The notes: generated by a model not told the origin, from the letters alone. Positions 23,656-34,890 are shown, numbered from the stretch's first letter. The stretch: DNA of 64,000 nt from Heterohyrax brucei (GCA_028571685.1 CM053146.1:69715931-69779930), one strand, 5' to 3'. Made by a program: numbers and translations.

Positions 23656-23698
23656 ATGTCAGGGTGATGCTGCACTGACAGAATGAGTTGTGTGTATT
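23656..23698 (-). mobile_element. Old L1 (L1M-like), segment 2
   Basis: GTCAGGGTGATGCTGC and ACAGAATGAGTTG are the complement of a conserved L1 RT segment. They resume the old element exactly where it was cut by the RTE. The last 7 bases (GTGTATT, 23692-23698) are one copy of a target-site duplication for the next insertion. Confidence 0.65.
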
Positions 23699-24393
23699 CT
23701 TACTTTTTCTTTATTTATTATTGTGATTAGTGAAAGTATACAATCCAAATCAATTTTGCATGCTCACCTATCTACATAGCTCCGCTGGTCTCCTTGCCCT
23801 ATGACAGCAACACTCCTTTTCATTTTGTACTTGTCATATCTTCTTAACAAGTTCTTGCCCCCTCCTGCCCACCGCTTCCTCCCACCTAGAAAAAGACCAG
23901 TACAACAGCCTCCTATAAATGCTTACAACCGTAAATTACACCCATCACATGATCACATTGGGTCCCCAAGTCTAGTCTTCTTTTCTCTGAAGAGCTGACT
24001 TGAGTAGTGTTTTCTAGTACAAAAAGAGACATACAGACCAATGGAACAGAGCTGATATTCGACAAAGTCCCTAAGATTTAAAACTGGGCTAAAAACAGTT
24101 TCTTTAACAAATGCTGCTGGCACAATTGGATATCCATCTGCAAAAAACTTGAAAGAAGACCCCTATCTCACACCTTACACAAAAAATAACTCAAGATAGA
24201 TCAAAGACCTAAATATCAATTTTAAAGAGATAGAGATCATATAAGAAAAAATAGAGTCAGCAATGGAAAATCTAACACACAGTTCAGACGTCAAAATCTA
24301 ACAAACAAAGCACAATTAACAGAAGAGAAAATAGATAAATGGGAACTACTAAGAATCAAACACTTTGGCTCATCCAAAGAGTTTATCAAAAAA
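23699..24393 (-). mobile_element. Small L1 insertion with 5' inversion (twin priming)
   Basis: Part A, 23699-24014, is the last roughly 300 bp of an L1 3' UTR on the minus strand; its blocks match the reverse complement of 11975-12282 (AGTGTTTTCT; TATACAATCCAAAT). Part B, 24015-24393, is an ORF2 piece in the opposite (plus) orientation (TAGTACAAAAAGAGACATAC, TAAATGGGAACTACTAAGAA), matching 10120-10540. The two meet within a few shared bases (CTAGTAC). GTGTATT flanks both outer ends (23692-23698 and 24394-24400). Inverted 5' segment, microhomology join, internal deletion and a single TSD together fit twin-primed reverse transcription. Confidence 0.75.
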
Positions 24394-25120
24394 GTGTATT
24401 ATTTTTTATATCTTGTAAGAGTTTATGTAAAACTGATATTATTCTTGTCTTAAATATTTAATGGAGTTCACCATTTTCTAGGTACAGAGTCTACTTAACT
24501 GGAAAGATTTTACTACGGATTTAATTTCTTTAACACACGCAGAATAATTCATGTGAACTATTACTTCTTAAGTGAGTTTCTACTTCAAAGTGAGGTTTTA
24601 CTTCAAACAATTTGTTCATTTCACCTAACTTATCCAATTTATTGACATAAAATATTTTAAATAGTATTCTTTTGTTATTCTTTTAAAATCTGTAGAATAT
24701 TTAATGATGTCATCTCTCACATTCTTGATATCAGTAATCTATTATATCTTTTTCCCCCTCATTGGTCTTGTTAGGAATTTATCAGTGTTTTATCTACTCA
24801 CAGAAATTGACATGATCTGTTTTCTATTTTACTGAACTACATTCTGATCTTTATTATTTCATCTCTTCTGCTGTGTTTAATCTGTTCTTTATTTTCCATT
24901 TTATTAAGGCAGAATCTGAGGTATTTTAAGATCTTTATTCTTTTCTGATATAGCTGTTTAGTGCTGTAAATTTACCTCTAAATATGGTTTTAGCTGCATC
25001 TTGAAAATTTTGAAATGTAGTTTCAATTTTGTTTAAACTATATTTTAATTCTTTTGCTTTTGACTTTAGCAAAAAACTTATAGTGAGACCTCTCAAGTGT
25101 ATCCTGAAAGATTTTCTAAA
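24394..25120 (-). mobile_element. Old L1 (L1M-like), segment 3
   Basis: The plus strand carries complements of old L1 ORF2 linker sequence: 'GATGTCATCTCTCACATTC', 'GATATCAGTAATCTATTAT', 'CCTCATTGGTCTTGTTAGG', 'AATTTATCAGTGTTTTATC'. The right end fades into unrecognisable sequence at about 25120. Element order is preserved across the three segments. Confidence 0.7.
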
Positions 25121-25479
25121 GTATTAAACATGTGGAATTCTAAATAATTTTGAGCCTGCTTCATTTACAGAGGACAGCATTTATTGCCATTTCCATTCTC
25201 CATGTCTTGTCCTGAACAACTGAAAAATTACTTTCTTGTATGTTTTATATTGACATCCTTAGCCGAACTTTCCTTGTCAAATCAGAGATCATGAATATCT
25301 GTGTCAAATACCACAATACTCTGATTAGTAGCAATTACTTAGAGCACTTTCCTTTCTAGATTCCTACCTTTGTAAACAGTTATCTCCAGGATCACCTTGG
25401 AATACTGTTTCCTTCTCTGCCACTGAACATTCCTTGATAATCAGTTTGAATTTTCATTAGACTATCTCCTAAAAGCATA
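25121..25479. other. Unassigned DNA
   Basis: This may be the far end of the old L1 or unique sequence. I see no gene. Confidence 0.35.
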
Positions 25480-26440
25480 TCAATCTTATAGTTTGTTGTA
25501 CTGTGATCGCTTGTATATTGCTGTGATGCTGGAAACCATGTGTTTTAGTCAGCTAGTGCTGCTGTAACAGAAATACCACAGAGTGGATGGCTTTAACAAG
25601 GGAAGGTTTGTTCTTACACAGTCTGGTAGGCTACAAGTCCAAATTCAGGATATCCACCCCAGGGGAAGACTTTCCCCTTGTCAGCTCTGGAGGAAAGTCC
25701 AGTTTTGCATCAGTCTTTTTCCAGGGAGCATCTTGGCACAGGAACCTCAGGTCTGAAGGGCACACTCTTCTCCCAGTACTGCTTGCTTGATGGTGTGAGG
25801 TTCCCAATTCTCTCCCTGCTTCCCCTTTCTTTTATCTCTTGCAGGATGAAAGGATTAAGGGTGGGGCAAGCCATACTCAATGGTAACTCCCTTTCTAGTG
25901 GAGCAGGGAGGTGATCTTATAAAGGGATTTACTGTGCCACCCTAATTCCTTAGAGTACAGCATAGGGAAACCACAAAATGGAGGACAGTCACAAGATACT
26001 GGGAATCATGGCCCAGCCACATGGCTACACCTATTTTGGGGGGAACAGTTCAATCCGTGACACCATGTCACTGGAATTTCAAATACCATCAAGTTTCAGC
26101 AGGCCATCCAGACTAAAGACAGACTATAAAGAAAAGTCTGGAGGTCTAATTTTGATAATAGCCAATAAAAACCTATGGATCACAATAGAAAATTATCTAA
26201 CTCACTTGCTTTGGACACATCGTCAGGAGGGATAAATAACTGGAGGAGGACAGCACGTTGTTTGACGTAGATGACCCACAATGGAGTGGCAGACCTGGAT
26301 AAGATGGAATGGCATGAAACCTCAATGGTGGACTTCAACATGGCAGTCATCATGTGGAAAACACAGGACCAGGCAACGTTTCATTCCATTCTACATAAAA
26401 TTGCTATGAGTCAGAGTTGACTTGATAATAGTTGTCTATA
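25480..26440 (+). mobile_element. Short RTE-derived element interrupted by an LTR
   Basis: Excluding the LTR at 25541-26062, the element joins an RTE-like head (TTGCTGTGATGCTGGAAACC | TCACTGGAATTTCAAATACC, then GGCCATCCAGACTAAAGACA) directly to an RTE 3' end (TTGCTTTGGACACATCGTC, GGACCAGGCAACGTTTC, TATGAGTCAGAG). About 2.5 kb of ORF is missing, giving a body of roughly 440 bp. A second short copy with the same head-to-tail plan lies at 62160-62400, which suggests a non-autonomous family rather than a single deletion. Confidence 0.65.
25541..26062 (-). mobile_element. Solo MaLR/ERVL-like LTR with CCATG TSD
   Basis: The plus strand starts TGTTTTAGTCAGC and ends CCGTGACA, the complement of an LTR with TG...CA ends. 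The body is homologous to 47787-48333 (minus) and 45201-45722 (plus), for example GGATGAAAGGATTAAGGGTG. The 5-bp CCATG at 25536-25540 repeats at 26063-26067. A 5-bp TSD is typical of ERVL/MaLR integrases. Internal sequence is absent. Confidence 0.85.
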
Positions 26441-27084
26441 TCTATCTGTCTATTCTGTCAGATGCTGCCTCTCTGACTATACTCCACTGACTCCATGCCT
26501 GTCTGGGTTTCCTACCCGCAGACCTGTCCACTCAGTGTTTCCAAGGCAAGAAAAATTTGCTAAAGGAAAATGTTAAATGCTGTGCATTGTTGAGCCTCCC
26601 TGTTTTGGGTCATAAACATAGAGAAACAAATTACAATAAAATTCAAATCCATAAATTGTATTTAGTTATTTGCTGAAAAGTTTTCTCAACTATAGACTGA
26701 TTAAAAGCCTTTTTATTTTTGAAGCAAAATCAAAGGCCAAAAATACCCTCCTGAAGGGAAGTACCTTTATATTATTTCTTGTGTAGTAAAACAAATTGCT
26801 GTTGGGAAGTCCATTTTCATTGCAGAGTAAAACATTTCACAAGGCCTGTGTAACAGAAAACCTCTCCCTAATGTACTTATTACTGATTCCATTTGACAAG
26901 TGGCTGCCTCTTGATGATTACTATGCAAACCATTACTTCCAAAATAAATTAAACTCTCATCACTTTACCTTCTATATTCATTAATAAAAATCTTATAAAA
27001 TAAGTGGCTGCACCTGCGTTGGTAAGCTCACAAATCTTATGAAAATACTGTGCTTTTGTGGGTCTTCTGTCTTTGAGAGCTATG
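26441..27084. other. Unassigned DNA before the ERV-L structure
   Basis: No gene is visible. A TCTATCTGTCTATTC microsatellite-like run lies near 26441-26458. Open frame 26796-26984 has no recognisable similarity. Confidence 0.4.
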
Positions 27085-27091
27085 TTGAGCT

Positions 27092-27101
27092 CTCGGTGCC
27101 A
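27092..27101 (-). promoter_or_regulatory. ERV-L primer-binding site, left copy (inverted)
   Basis: On the minus strand, TGGCACCGAG follows the LTR end after the 3-nt spacer ATT. It is a mutated form of the TGGTACCAGGAG site at 30599-30610, complementary to the 3' end of a leucine tRNA. It lies OUTSIDE the LTR relative to the pol segment, which a normal provirus cannot have at this end. Confidence 0.65.
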
Positions 27102-27104
27102 AAT

Positions 27105-27480
27105 TGTCTTAGGCTGAGTTTTCTAGGGAAGCAAAACCAGTAACGTGTAAGTACAAGGAAAGATTTATAATATATAGATAGATAGATACAAATATAGGAA
27201 ACAGCTCACGTAATCACAGAAGCTGAATGTCCCAAGCTCTGGCACAAGCCTCACGTGGCCGCGGAAGCTGAGGAACCCAAGGTCAGCAAGTCAGAGACCA
27301 GAGTTCTAGATCACTGGTTGTGTAGGTCAGTGGATCCCAAGCTGGTGGTAAGACGAAGCAACAGAGGCTGGCGAACCCAGAATCCACAGGTCAGGGAGCA
27401 GGACTCTCAAGTGCCAACTGTAAGGACTGATGAGTCAAACAGCTGCTAGCTCAAGTCCCGGAACCAGACGCTGGAAGAAG
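27105..27480 (-). mobile_element. ERV-L-like LTR, left, inverted, lacking its 5' end
   Basis: Read on the minus strand from 27480 to 27105, this matches 30210-30595 along its full length (TGGTTCCGGGACTTGAGC, CACCAGCTTGGGATCCACTG, GTGAGGCTTGTGCCAGAGC) and ends CCTAAGACA at 27105. It lacks the first roughly 158 bp present in the right copy. It is joined at 27480/27481 directly to pol sequence in the opposite orientation. With the right LTR it forms inverted terminal repeats of about 376 bp around pol. Confidence 0.9.
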
Positions 27481-29760
27481 ATGGAGGCAACATATTCCTC
27501 ATTTGGGTGTGCTACTTCGGCCTGTTTATCATGTGACTAGAAAGGCTGCTACTTTTGAATGCGGCCCAGAACAGGAGAAGGCTCTGCAACAGGTTCAGGC
27601 TGCTGTGCAGGCTGCCCTGTCACTTGGGCCATACGATCCAGCTGATCCAATGGTGCTTGAGGTGTCAGTGGCAGATAGAGATGCTATTTGGAGTCTTTGG
27701 CTGGCCCCATTGGCGAATCACAGCGTAGGCCTTTAGGATTTTGGAGCAAAGCTCTGCCACCTTCTGCAGATAACTACTCTCCTTTTGAAAAACAGCTTTT
27801 GGCTTGTTACTGGGCCTTAGTAGAGACTGAACGTTTAACCATGGGACACCAGGTCATCATGCGTCCTGAGCTGCCTATCATGAACTGGGTATTGTTTGAC
27901 CCACAGAGTCATAAAGTTGGACAAGCACGGCAGCACTCCATCATTAAATGGAAGTGGTATATATGAGATTGGGCCCATGTAGGACCTGAAGGCACAGGTA
28001 AATTGCATGAGGAAGTGGCCCAAATGCCCATGGTCTCCACTCCTGTAACATTACCTCCTGTCTCCCAGTTTGCACCTATGGCCTCGTGGGGAATTCCTTA
28101 TGACCAGCTGGCCGAGGCAGAGAAAACTCGTGCTTGGTTTACAGATGGTTCTGCGCAGTATGCTGGCACCACTCAAAAGTGGACAGCAGCAGCACTACAG
28201 CCCCTTTCTGGGACCTCCCTCAAGGACAGTGGTGAAAGCAAATCCTCCCAGTGGGCAGAACTTCGAGCAGTGCATATGGTTGTTCACTTTGCTTGGAAGG
28301 AGAGGTGGCCAGATGTGCGGCTGTATACCGATTCATGGGCTGTGGCCAATGGCTTGGCCAATTGGTCAGGGACTTGAAAGGAACATGATTGGAAGATTGG
28401 AGACAAGGATTTATAGGGGAGAGGTGTGTGGATAGACCTCTCTGAATGGGCCAAAGAAGTGAAGATATTTGTGTCTCATGTGAATGCTCATCAAAGAGTG
28501 ACCTCAGCAGAGGATGAGTTTAACAATCAAGTGGATAGGATGACCTGTTCTGTGGGAACCAATCATCCTTTTTCTCCGGCTACCTCTCATTGCTCAGTGG
28601 GACCATGAACAAAGTGGTCATGGTGGCAGGGACAGTGGTTATGCATGGGCCCAGTAACATGGACTCCCGCTTACTAAGGCTGACTTGGCTACAGCCACTG
28701 CTGAGTGCCCAATCTGCCAGCAGCAGAGACCAACACTGAGTCCTCGATATGGCACTGTTCCTCAAGGTGATCAGCTGGCAACCTGGTGGCAAGTTGATTA
28801 CATTGGACCACTTCCATCATGGAAAGGAAAGCATTTTGTACTTACTGGGATAGATACTTACTCTGGATATGGATTTGCCTACCCGGCACGACATGCTTCT
28901 GCCAAAACTACCATCCATGGACTTACAGAATGCCTCATCCACCGTCATGGAATCCCACACAGCATTGCCTCTGATCAAGGGACTCACTTCACAGCAAATG
29001 AAGTGCAGCAGTGGGCCCATGCTCACGGAATTCACTGATCTTACCACGTTCCCCATCATCCTGAAGCAGCTGGCTTGATAGACGATGGAATTGTCTCCTG
29101 AAGACACAATTATGCTGCCAGCTAGGTGGCACCACCTTACAGGGTTGGGGAAGTGTTCTCCAGGAGGCTGTGTATGCTCTAAACCAGTGTCCAATATATG
29201 GTGCTGTTTCTCCTATCGCCAGGATTCATGGGTCCAGGAATCAAGGTGTGGAAATGGGAGTGGCACCACTCACTGTTACCCCTAGTGACCCACTTGCAAG
29301 ATTTTTGCTTCCTGTCCCCATGACTTTATGTTCTGCAGGATTAAATGTCTTAGTTCCAAAGGGAGGAATGCTGCCACGAGACACATCAACGATTCCACTA
29401 ACTGGAAGCTAAAATTGCGACCAGGCCATTTGGGGATCCTTGTACCTCTGGATCAACAGACAAAGAAGGGAGTTACAATACTGGCCGGTGTGATTGATCC
29501 TGACTATGAAGATGAAATTGGATTGACATTACATAACGGGAGTAAAGAAGAGTATGTTTGGAATGCATGAGATCCCTTAGGACGCCTCCTAGTACTACCA
29601 TGTCCTGTGATTAAGGTCAATGGAAAACTACAGCAACCCAACTCCAAAATGAGTGATAATAGCCCAGACCCTTCAGGAATGAAGGTTTGGGTCACCTCAC
29701 CAAGCAAGGAACCACGACCAGCTGAGGTGCTTATTGAGGGCAAAGGGAATAGAGAATGAG
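27481..29760 (+). pseudogene. ERV-L-like pol remnant (RT end, RNase H, integrase, dUTPase)
   Basis: This is the 3' part of a class III (ERV-L) pol, decayed over several frames. Order: connection region after RT (27503-27966; LGFWSKALPPSADNYSPFEK); RNase H (about 28120-28560) with the acidic residues in WFTDGSAQY, SSQWAEL and YTDSW; the C-end of an integrase zinc region (CPICQQQ at 28706-28726); integrase core with Asp in WWQVDYIGPLP (28796) and SDQGTHF (28973); then a dUTPase-like domain (GVIDPDYEDEIG, about 29490-29525) downstream of integrase, the gene order characteristic of ERV-L. Lesions include in-frame TGA at 27964, 28374 and 29036 and frameshifts near 27700, 28610, 29100 and 29350. 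The codon expected for the third catalytic acid of integrase (29081-29083) is altered. Gag, protease and most of RT are missing. Confidence 0.88.
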
Positions 29761-30051
29761 TTGTAGAAGAAGGTAGTTCTAAATATCAGCTACAGCCACA
29801 AGACCAGTTGCAGAAATGAGGACTGTAATTGCTATGAGTATTCCTGCTTTGTATGTGTGTACTGGACATTTTGTTTACTTATGATGGCACTTGGCTTTAA
29901 ACATAAGATGTAAATGGGTTGATGCATTTTCAGTTGTACATGTGTTAGTTATATCATGTTGACATAAGTATGACTTTGTAACTGTACTCCTTCAGAGACT
30001 GTGCATGGTAAGGTGAGATGTGTGCAGATGCCAAGTTGACAACGGTTGGAC
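29761..30051 (+). other. ERV 3' non-coding region, no env
   Basis: From the end of the dUTPase region to the LTR there are about 290 bases without an envelope frame. ERV-L elements are known to lack env, which fits. No clear polypurine tract is preserved immediately before 30052. Confidence 0.6.
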
Positions 30052-30595
30052 TATCGTGGTCAGGATTATGTCAACTTGGCTACTACATATTTGGCTGCTG
30101 TATTAAGTGGCAGGGCGGGGTTTGTGGTGGCTCCCTGCCCCTCAGGCTCTCATCTTGCAACTTTTCACTACGGCGGCTGGTCGCTCACGTGGCCAGGAGC
30201 TCCTGCTCTCTGCTTCCAGCATCTGGTTCCGGGACTTGAGCTAGCAGCTGTTGGACTCATCAGTCCTTACAGTCGGCACTTGAGGGTCCTGCTCCCTGAC
30301 CTGCTGATCCTGGTTTTGCCAGCCTCTGTCGCTTCATCTCGCCACCAGCTTGGGATCCACTGACCTACACAACTGGTGATCTAGAACTCTGGTCTCTGAC
30401 CTGCTGACTTTGGGTTCCTCAGCTTCCGTGACCACGTGAGGCTTGTGCCAGAGCTTGGGACATTCAGCTTCTGTGATTGCGTGAGCTGTTTCTTATATTT
30501 GTATCTATCTATCTGTCTACTTATATGTTACAAATCTTTCCTTGTACCTACATGTGTTACTGGTTTTGCTTCCCTAGAAAATCCAGCCTAAGACA
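30052..30595 (+). mobile_element. ERV-L-like LTR, right, full length
   Basis: This aligns over its whole length with the solo LTR at 55390-55971 (GTGGTCAGGATTATGTCAAC at 30056 and 55393; end CAGCCTAAGACA). The first bases are mutated (TATCGTGG for TGTGGTGG). It lacks the 45-bp tandem duplication of the solo copy. It is followed by ATT and then a primer-binding site, which is the arrangement of a 5' LTR, yet it lies downstream of pol. Confidence 0.9.
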
Positions 30596-30598
30596 ATT

Positions 30599-30610
30599 TG
30601 GTACCAGGAG
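30599..30610 (+). promoter_or_regulatory. ERV-L primer-binding site, right copy
   Basis: TGGTACCAGGAG, 3 nt after the LTR end, is complementary to the acceptor end of a leucine tRNA (UAA-type, ...CTCCTGGTACCA). ERV-L families are named for a Leu primer. Sequence shared with the left copy runs only a few bases further (GAGCTCA), after which L1 sequence begins. Confidence 0.75.
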
Positions 30611-31019
30611 CTCATGCCAACTTAGCTTCTATTTCCCCCGAGAGCGTGGTTCCTAGTCCCCAGCCCCAGCTACTCTGTCCTTGAAATATTGGTTTAAGAT
30701 GGGAGAAGTACTCGTGCTATGTTGAAATCCAGTTAATGTTGATCTTTCTGATGGATGCTGTCCCAGATTTCACTCAACCAAATTTCTATCAACTACCTAA
30801 TCTAAAACATCCCCCCCACACTCCCTCCCTCTCCACCCTTGCAACCATCAAAGAATCTTTTCTTCTATGCATAACTCGGTTTTCAAGTTCTTATCATAGG
30901 GGTCCATTCAATATTTGTCCTTTTGTCACTGACTACATTCATTCAGTATAATGTTGTCCAATCGAAATCAGGTTATCAGATATTTCCTAGAACCATCATT
31001 GTTCTTTATCATCGCACAG

Positions 31020-34000
31020 TGTTCCTTTGAGTATATATACCATAGTTTACGAATCTACTCCTCTATTGTTGGTATCTGGGTTGATTCCATCTTTTGTTAT
31101 TGTGGACTGTGCTGCAATAAACATTCGTGTGCATGTATCATTTGGTGTGAATGGCCTTGATTCTGTAGGATATATTCCAAGCAGTGGCATACGAGGTCAA
31201 ATGGTCTGTCTAGATCCAGCTTTTTAAGGAAGCTCCAGATTGCTTTACAAAGAGGTTGCACCATTTTGCCATCCTATCAACAGTGTAGGAGAGTTCCAAG
31301 TTCCCCACAGCCTCTCCAGCATTTGTTGTTTTTCATTTTTTGGATCATGGCCAACCTTGTAAGGGTGAGATGGCATGTCATCATAATTTTGATTTGAATT
31401 TCTTTAATAGCCAATGATCGTGAGCATGTCCAAATGTGTTTTTTGGCTGCCTGGATGTCTTCTGCTGAAAAGTGTCTGTCCAATGCCTTTGTTCATCACT
31501 TAATTGGATTCTTTTTCTTTTTCTTATTGATATTTTGTAGTATCTTATAGATTATGGAGGTCAGGTGTTGGTCTGACATATAGTTGCCAAATATTTTTTC
31601 CCATTGTGTAGCTGGCCTTTTAACTTCTGTTAATAAAGCCTGTGGATGAGCAAAAGTGTTTGATTCTTAGTTTCCATCTATCTATTTTCTCTTCTATTGT
31701 TTGTGGTTTGTCTAACAGATTTTGAAGTCTGTCTACATTGTTTATTAAAGCTTCCATTATTGTTCCTGCTTTTTCTTGGATGAGCTTTATTGTTTTAGAT
31801 TTGATATTTAGGTCTTTTATCCAGTTTGAGTTGGTTTTTGTATAAGGTGTAAGATATGGGTCTTGTTTCAATTGCAGGTGGATATCCAATTTTGGCAGTA
31901 TCATTTGTTGAAGAGATTGTTTTTATCCCAGCCTAATGTCTTAGGGCCTTTGTCAAAGATCAGCTGTTCATAGGAAAATAGTGTCATCTCTGGGGTCTCA
32001 ATTCTGTTCCATTGACCTATCTGTCTGTTTTTGTACCAGTACCAAGCTGTTTTGACTACTGTGGCAGTGTCATAGGTTCTAAAGTCAGGTAGTGAGAGGC
32101 CTCCCAATGTGTTCTGCTTCTTCAGTAGTGCTTTTCTTATCCGGGGCTTCTTCCTTCACTAAACAAAGTTCGTAATTTGTTTCTCGATCTCATTAAAAAA
32201 TGTCACTGGAATTTGTATTGGGATTGCATTATATAAGTAGATTGCTTTGGGCAAAATAGACATTTTGACAATGTTAAGTCCTACTATCCATGAGCAGGGT
32301 AGGTTTCTCCATTTATGTAAGTCTCTCTTAGGTTCTTGCAGTAGGGACTGGTTGTTCTCTTTGTGTGGGTTTCTTATTTCTCTAGTTAGATCTATTTCTA
32401 GGTATTTTATTTTCTTAGGGGCTATAGCAAATGGTATTGATTTGGTGGTTTCTTCCTTAATAATCTCACTGTTGGTATAAAGGAATCCTGGTGATTTTCT
32501 TATGTTTATCTTGTATCCTGAGACTTTGCTGAACTCTTCTATCAGTTTGAGTAGTTTACTTTTTGTTGATCAACGATTTTGTTGATCTTTTCAAAAAAAC
32601 AGCTTTTGGTATTTTCAATTTTTTCAGTGGTTCTTCTATTCGCTAATTCATTTAGTTCTGCTCTAATCTTTGTGATTTGTTTTCTTCTGGTGCCTGAGGG
32701 GTTCCTCTGTTGTTCTGTCTCTACTTGTTCAAGCTGTATGGTTAGGACTGTCTGTGTATACAATCATATCATCTGCAAATAGGGAGATTTTCACTTCTTC
32801 TTTGCCAATGCAGATGCCTTTTATTTCTTGTTCTTGTCTAATTGTTGTGGCTAGAACTTCTATTACAATGCTGAATAGGAGAGGTGAGAGTGGGCATCCT
32901 TGCCTAGTTCTTGTTCTTAGGGGAAATTGTTTCAATCTCTCTCCATTCAGAATGACGTAGACAGTTGCCTTTGTATAAATGGCTCTTATTGCATTGAGGA
33001 ATTTGCCATCTATTCCCATTTTGCTAAGAGTTCTTAGCATGAATGGGTGTTGGACTTTGTCAAATGCCTTTTCTGCATCAATGGACAGAATCAGGGGATT
33101 CTTGTCTTTTGTGTTATTTATGTGGTTGATCACATTGACTGTTTTTCTGATGTTGAACCAGCCTTGCATCCCTGGTATGAATACAACTTGGTCATGATCA
33201 ATTATATTTTTGATGTGTTGTTGTATTCTGTTGGCAAGAATTTTATTGAAGATTTTTCATCTAGATTTATGAGTGATATCAGTCTGTAGTTCCCCTTTTT
33301 GGTTGGGTGTTTCCCTGGCTTTGGTACCAGGATTATGCTGGCTTCATAGAATGAATTTGTGAGTATTTCATCCCTTTCTATACTGTGAAATAGTCTCAGT
33401 AGTATTGGAGATAACTTTTCTCTAAAAGCTTGGTAGAATTTTGCAGTGAAGCCATCTGGGCCAGGGCTTTGTTTTGTTGATAATTTTTGGATGACTTTTT
33501 CAATCTCTTCCTCTGTGATCGGTGTGTTAAGTTGTTCTGCTTCAATTTGTGATCATTTGGTAGGTGATATGAATCAAGGAATCTGTGCATTTCTTCAAAT
33601 TTCTTCAAATTTGTTAGAGTACAGACTTTCACAGTATTCTATTATGATATTTTTTATTTCTGTTGGATCTGTTGTGACAGCTCCCCTCTCATTTCTTATT
33701 TGGGTTATTTGTTTCCGTTCCTGTTTTTCTTTAGTAAGTTTAGCCAGTGGTTTGTCAATTTTGTTGATCTTTTCAAAAAAACAGTTTTGGGTATTTTCAA
33801 TTTTTTCAGTGGCTCTTCTATTCACCAATTTGTTTAGTTCTGCTCTAATCTTTGTGATCTGTTTTCTTCTGGTGTCTGAGGAGTTTCTCTGTTGTTCTGT
33901 CTCTACTTGTTCAAGTCGTATGGTTAGTTCTTTGGTTTGGTTTCTTTCTTCCTTCCAGATGTGTGCATTTATGAAGATAAACTGACCTCTGAGCACTGCT

Positions 34001-34890
34001 TTGGCTGTATTCCATGGTTCTGGTAGGAAATATTTTCACTGTCATTGGAATCCATGAATGTCTTTATTTCATCCTTGATTTCTTCTATAACCCATGGCAT
34101 TTTGAGTAAGATGTTCAGTTTCCATGAGTTCCACTTTCTATGTATGTTTTTACTGCTATTGATCTTGAGTTTTATGGGTTTATGCCCTGAGAAGATGCTT
34201 TACATTAATTCAGTGGTATGGATTTTGTTCAGAATTGGTTTATCTCCTAACTCATGGTCTATTCTGCAGAATGTTCCATGTGCGCTGGAGAAGAAGGTGT
34301 AGTTGTCCACTGCTGGATAAAAAGTTTGATATATGTTGATGAGGTCTAGTTGGTTAATTGTGGCAATAAGTCTTCTGTGTCTTTACTGAGCTTTTTTCTA
34401 GACGATCTGTCCTTTACTGAGAGTGGGGTGTTTAAAGTCTCCCACTACTATTGTGGAAGTGATCTATCTCCTTTTTAAATGTAGTCAGTGTTTCTTCAGT
34501 GTATTTGGGTGCTCTACTATTAGGTGCGTAAGTATTTAATTTTGTTAAGTCCTGCTTATGTATTGAACCTTTCAACAATAGTATCAATCCTTGTCCACGA
34601 TGGTGGATTTTACATTAAAATCTATTTTATCTGAGATTAGAATTTCCACACCTTCTCTTCTTTGTTAGCTTGATATATATTCTTTCATCCTTTAATTTTC
34701 AGTTTGTTTATATATTTAAGGCTAAGGTGAGTTTCTTGTAGGCAACATATGGATGAGTCAAGTCTTTTGATCCAAGATGCCACTCGATGTCTCTTTACTG
34801 GAGCATTCAGTCCATCCACATTCAATGTAATTACTGATAGGTATGTGTTTAGTACTGTTGTTGCAATGTTTATTTTTGTGTCCACCTTTT
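31020..34890 (-). pseudogene. L1 ORF2 pseudogene of the host copy
   Basis: On the minus strand the EN N-terminus lies at 34685-34948 (YLSVITLNVDGLNAPVKRHR). Further blocks are the linker at 33595-33996, RT at 32729-33169 ([31 protein letters not shown], then [10 protein letters not shown] with the active-site Asp pair intact), the C-terminal region at 31620-32107, and a Cys-rich end at 31277-31483 (CWRGCGELGTLLHC). The frame is broken many times and also by the 174-bp duplicated segment at 32572-32745, which sits directly after the active-site region. No function is expected. Confidence 0.88.
32572..32745 (-). repeat. Duplicated ORF2 linker segment inside L1 RT region
   Basis: This block (minus-strand translation [18 protein letters not shown] ... 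FFEKINKI) repeats the EN-RT linker at 33755-33927 of the same element. It stands between the RT active-site region and the downstream KLLKLIEEF-type segment, where other L1 copies have no such block. The two copies differ at scattered positions. Confidence 0.85.

Noticed and set aside
28003-29570. Domesticated retroviral integrase or dUTPase gene
   Set aside because: Several stops and frameshifts within RNase H and integrase and an altered catalytic codon at 29081-29083; no long conserved frame.
29761-30051. Possible envelope gene of the ERV
   Set aside because: No open frame of meaningful size or membrane-type segment before the LTR; ERV-L lacks env.
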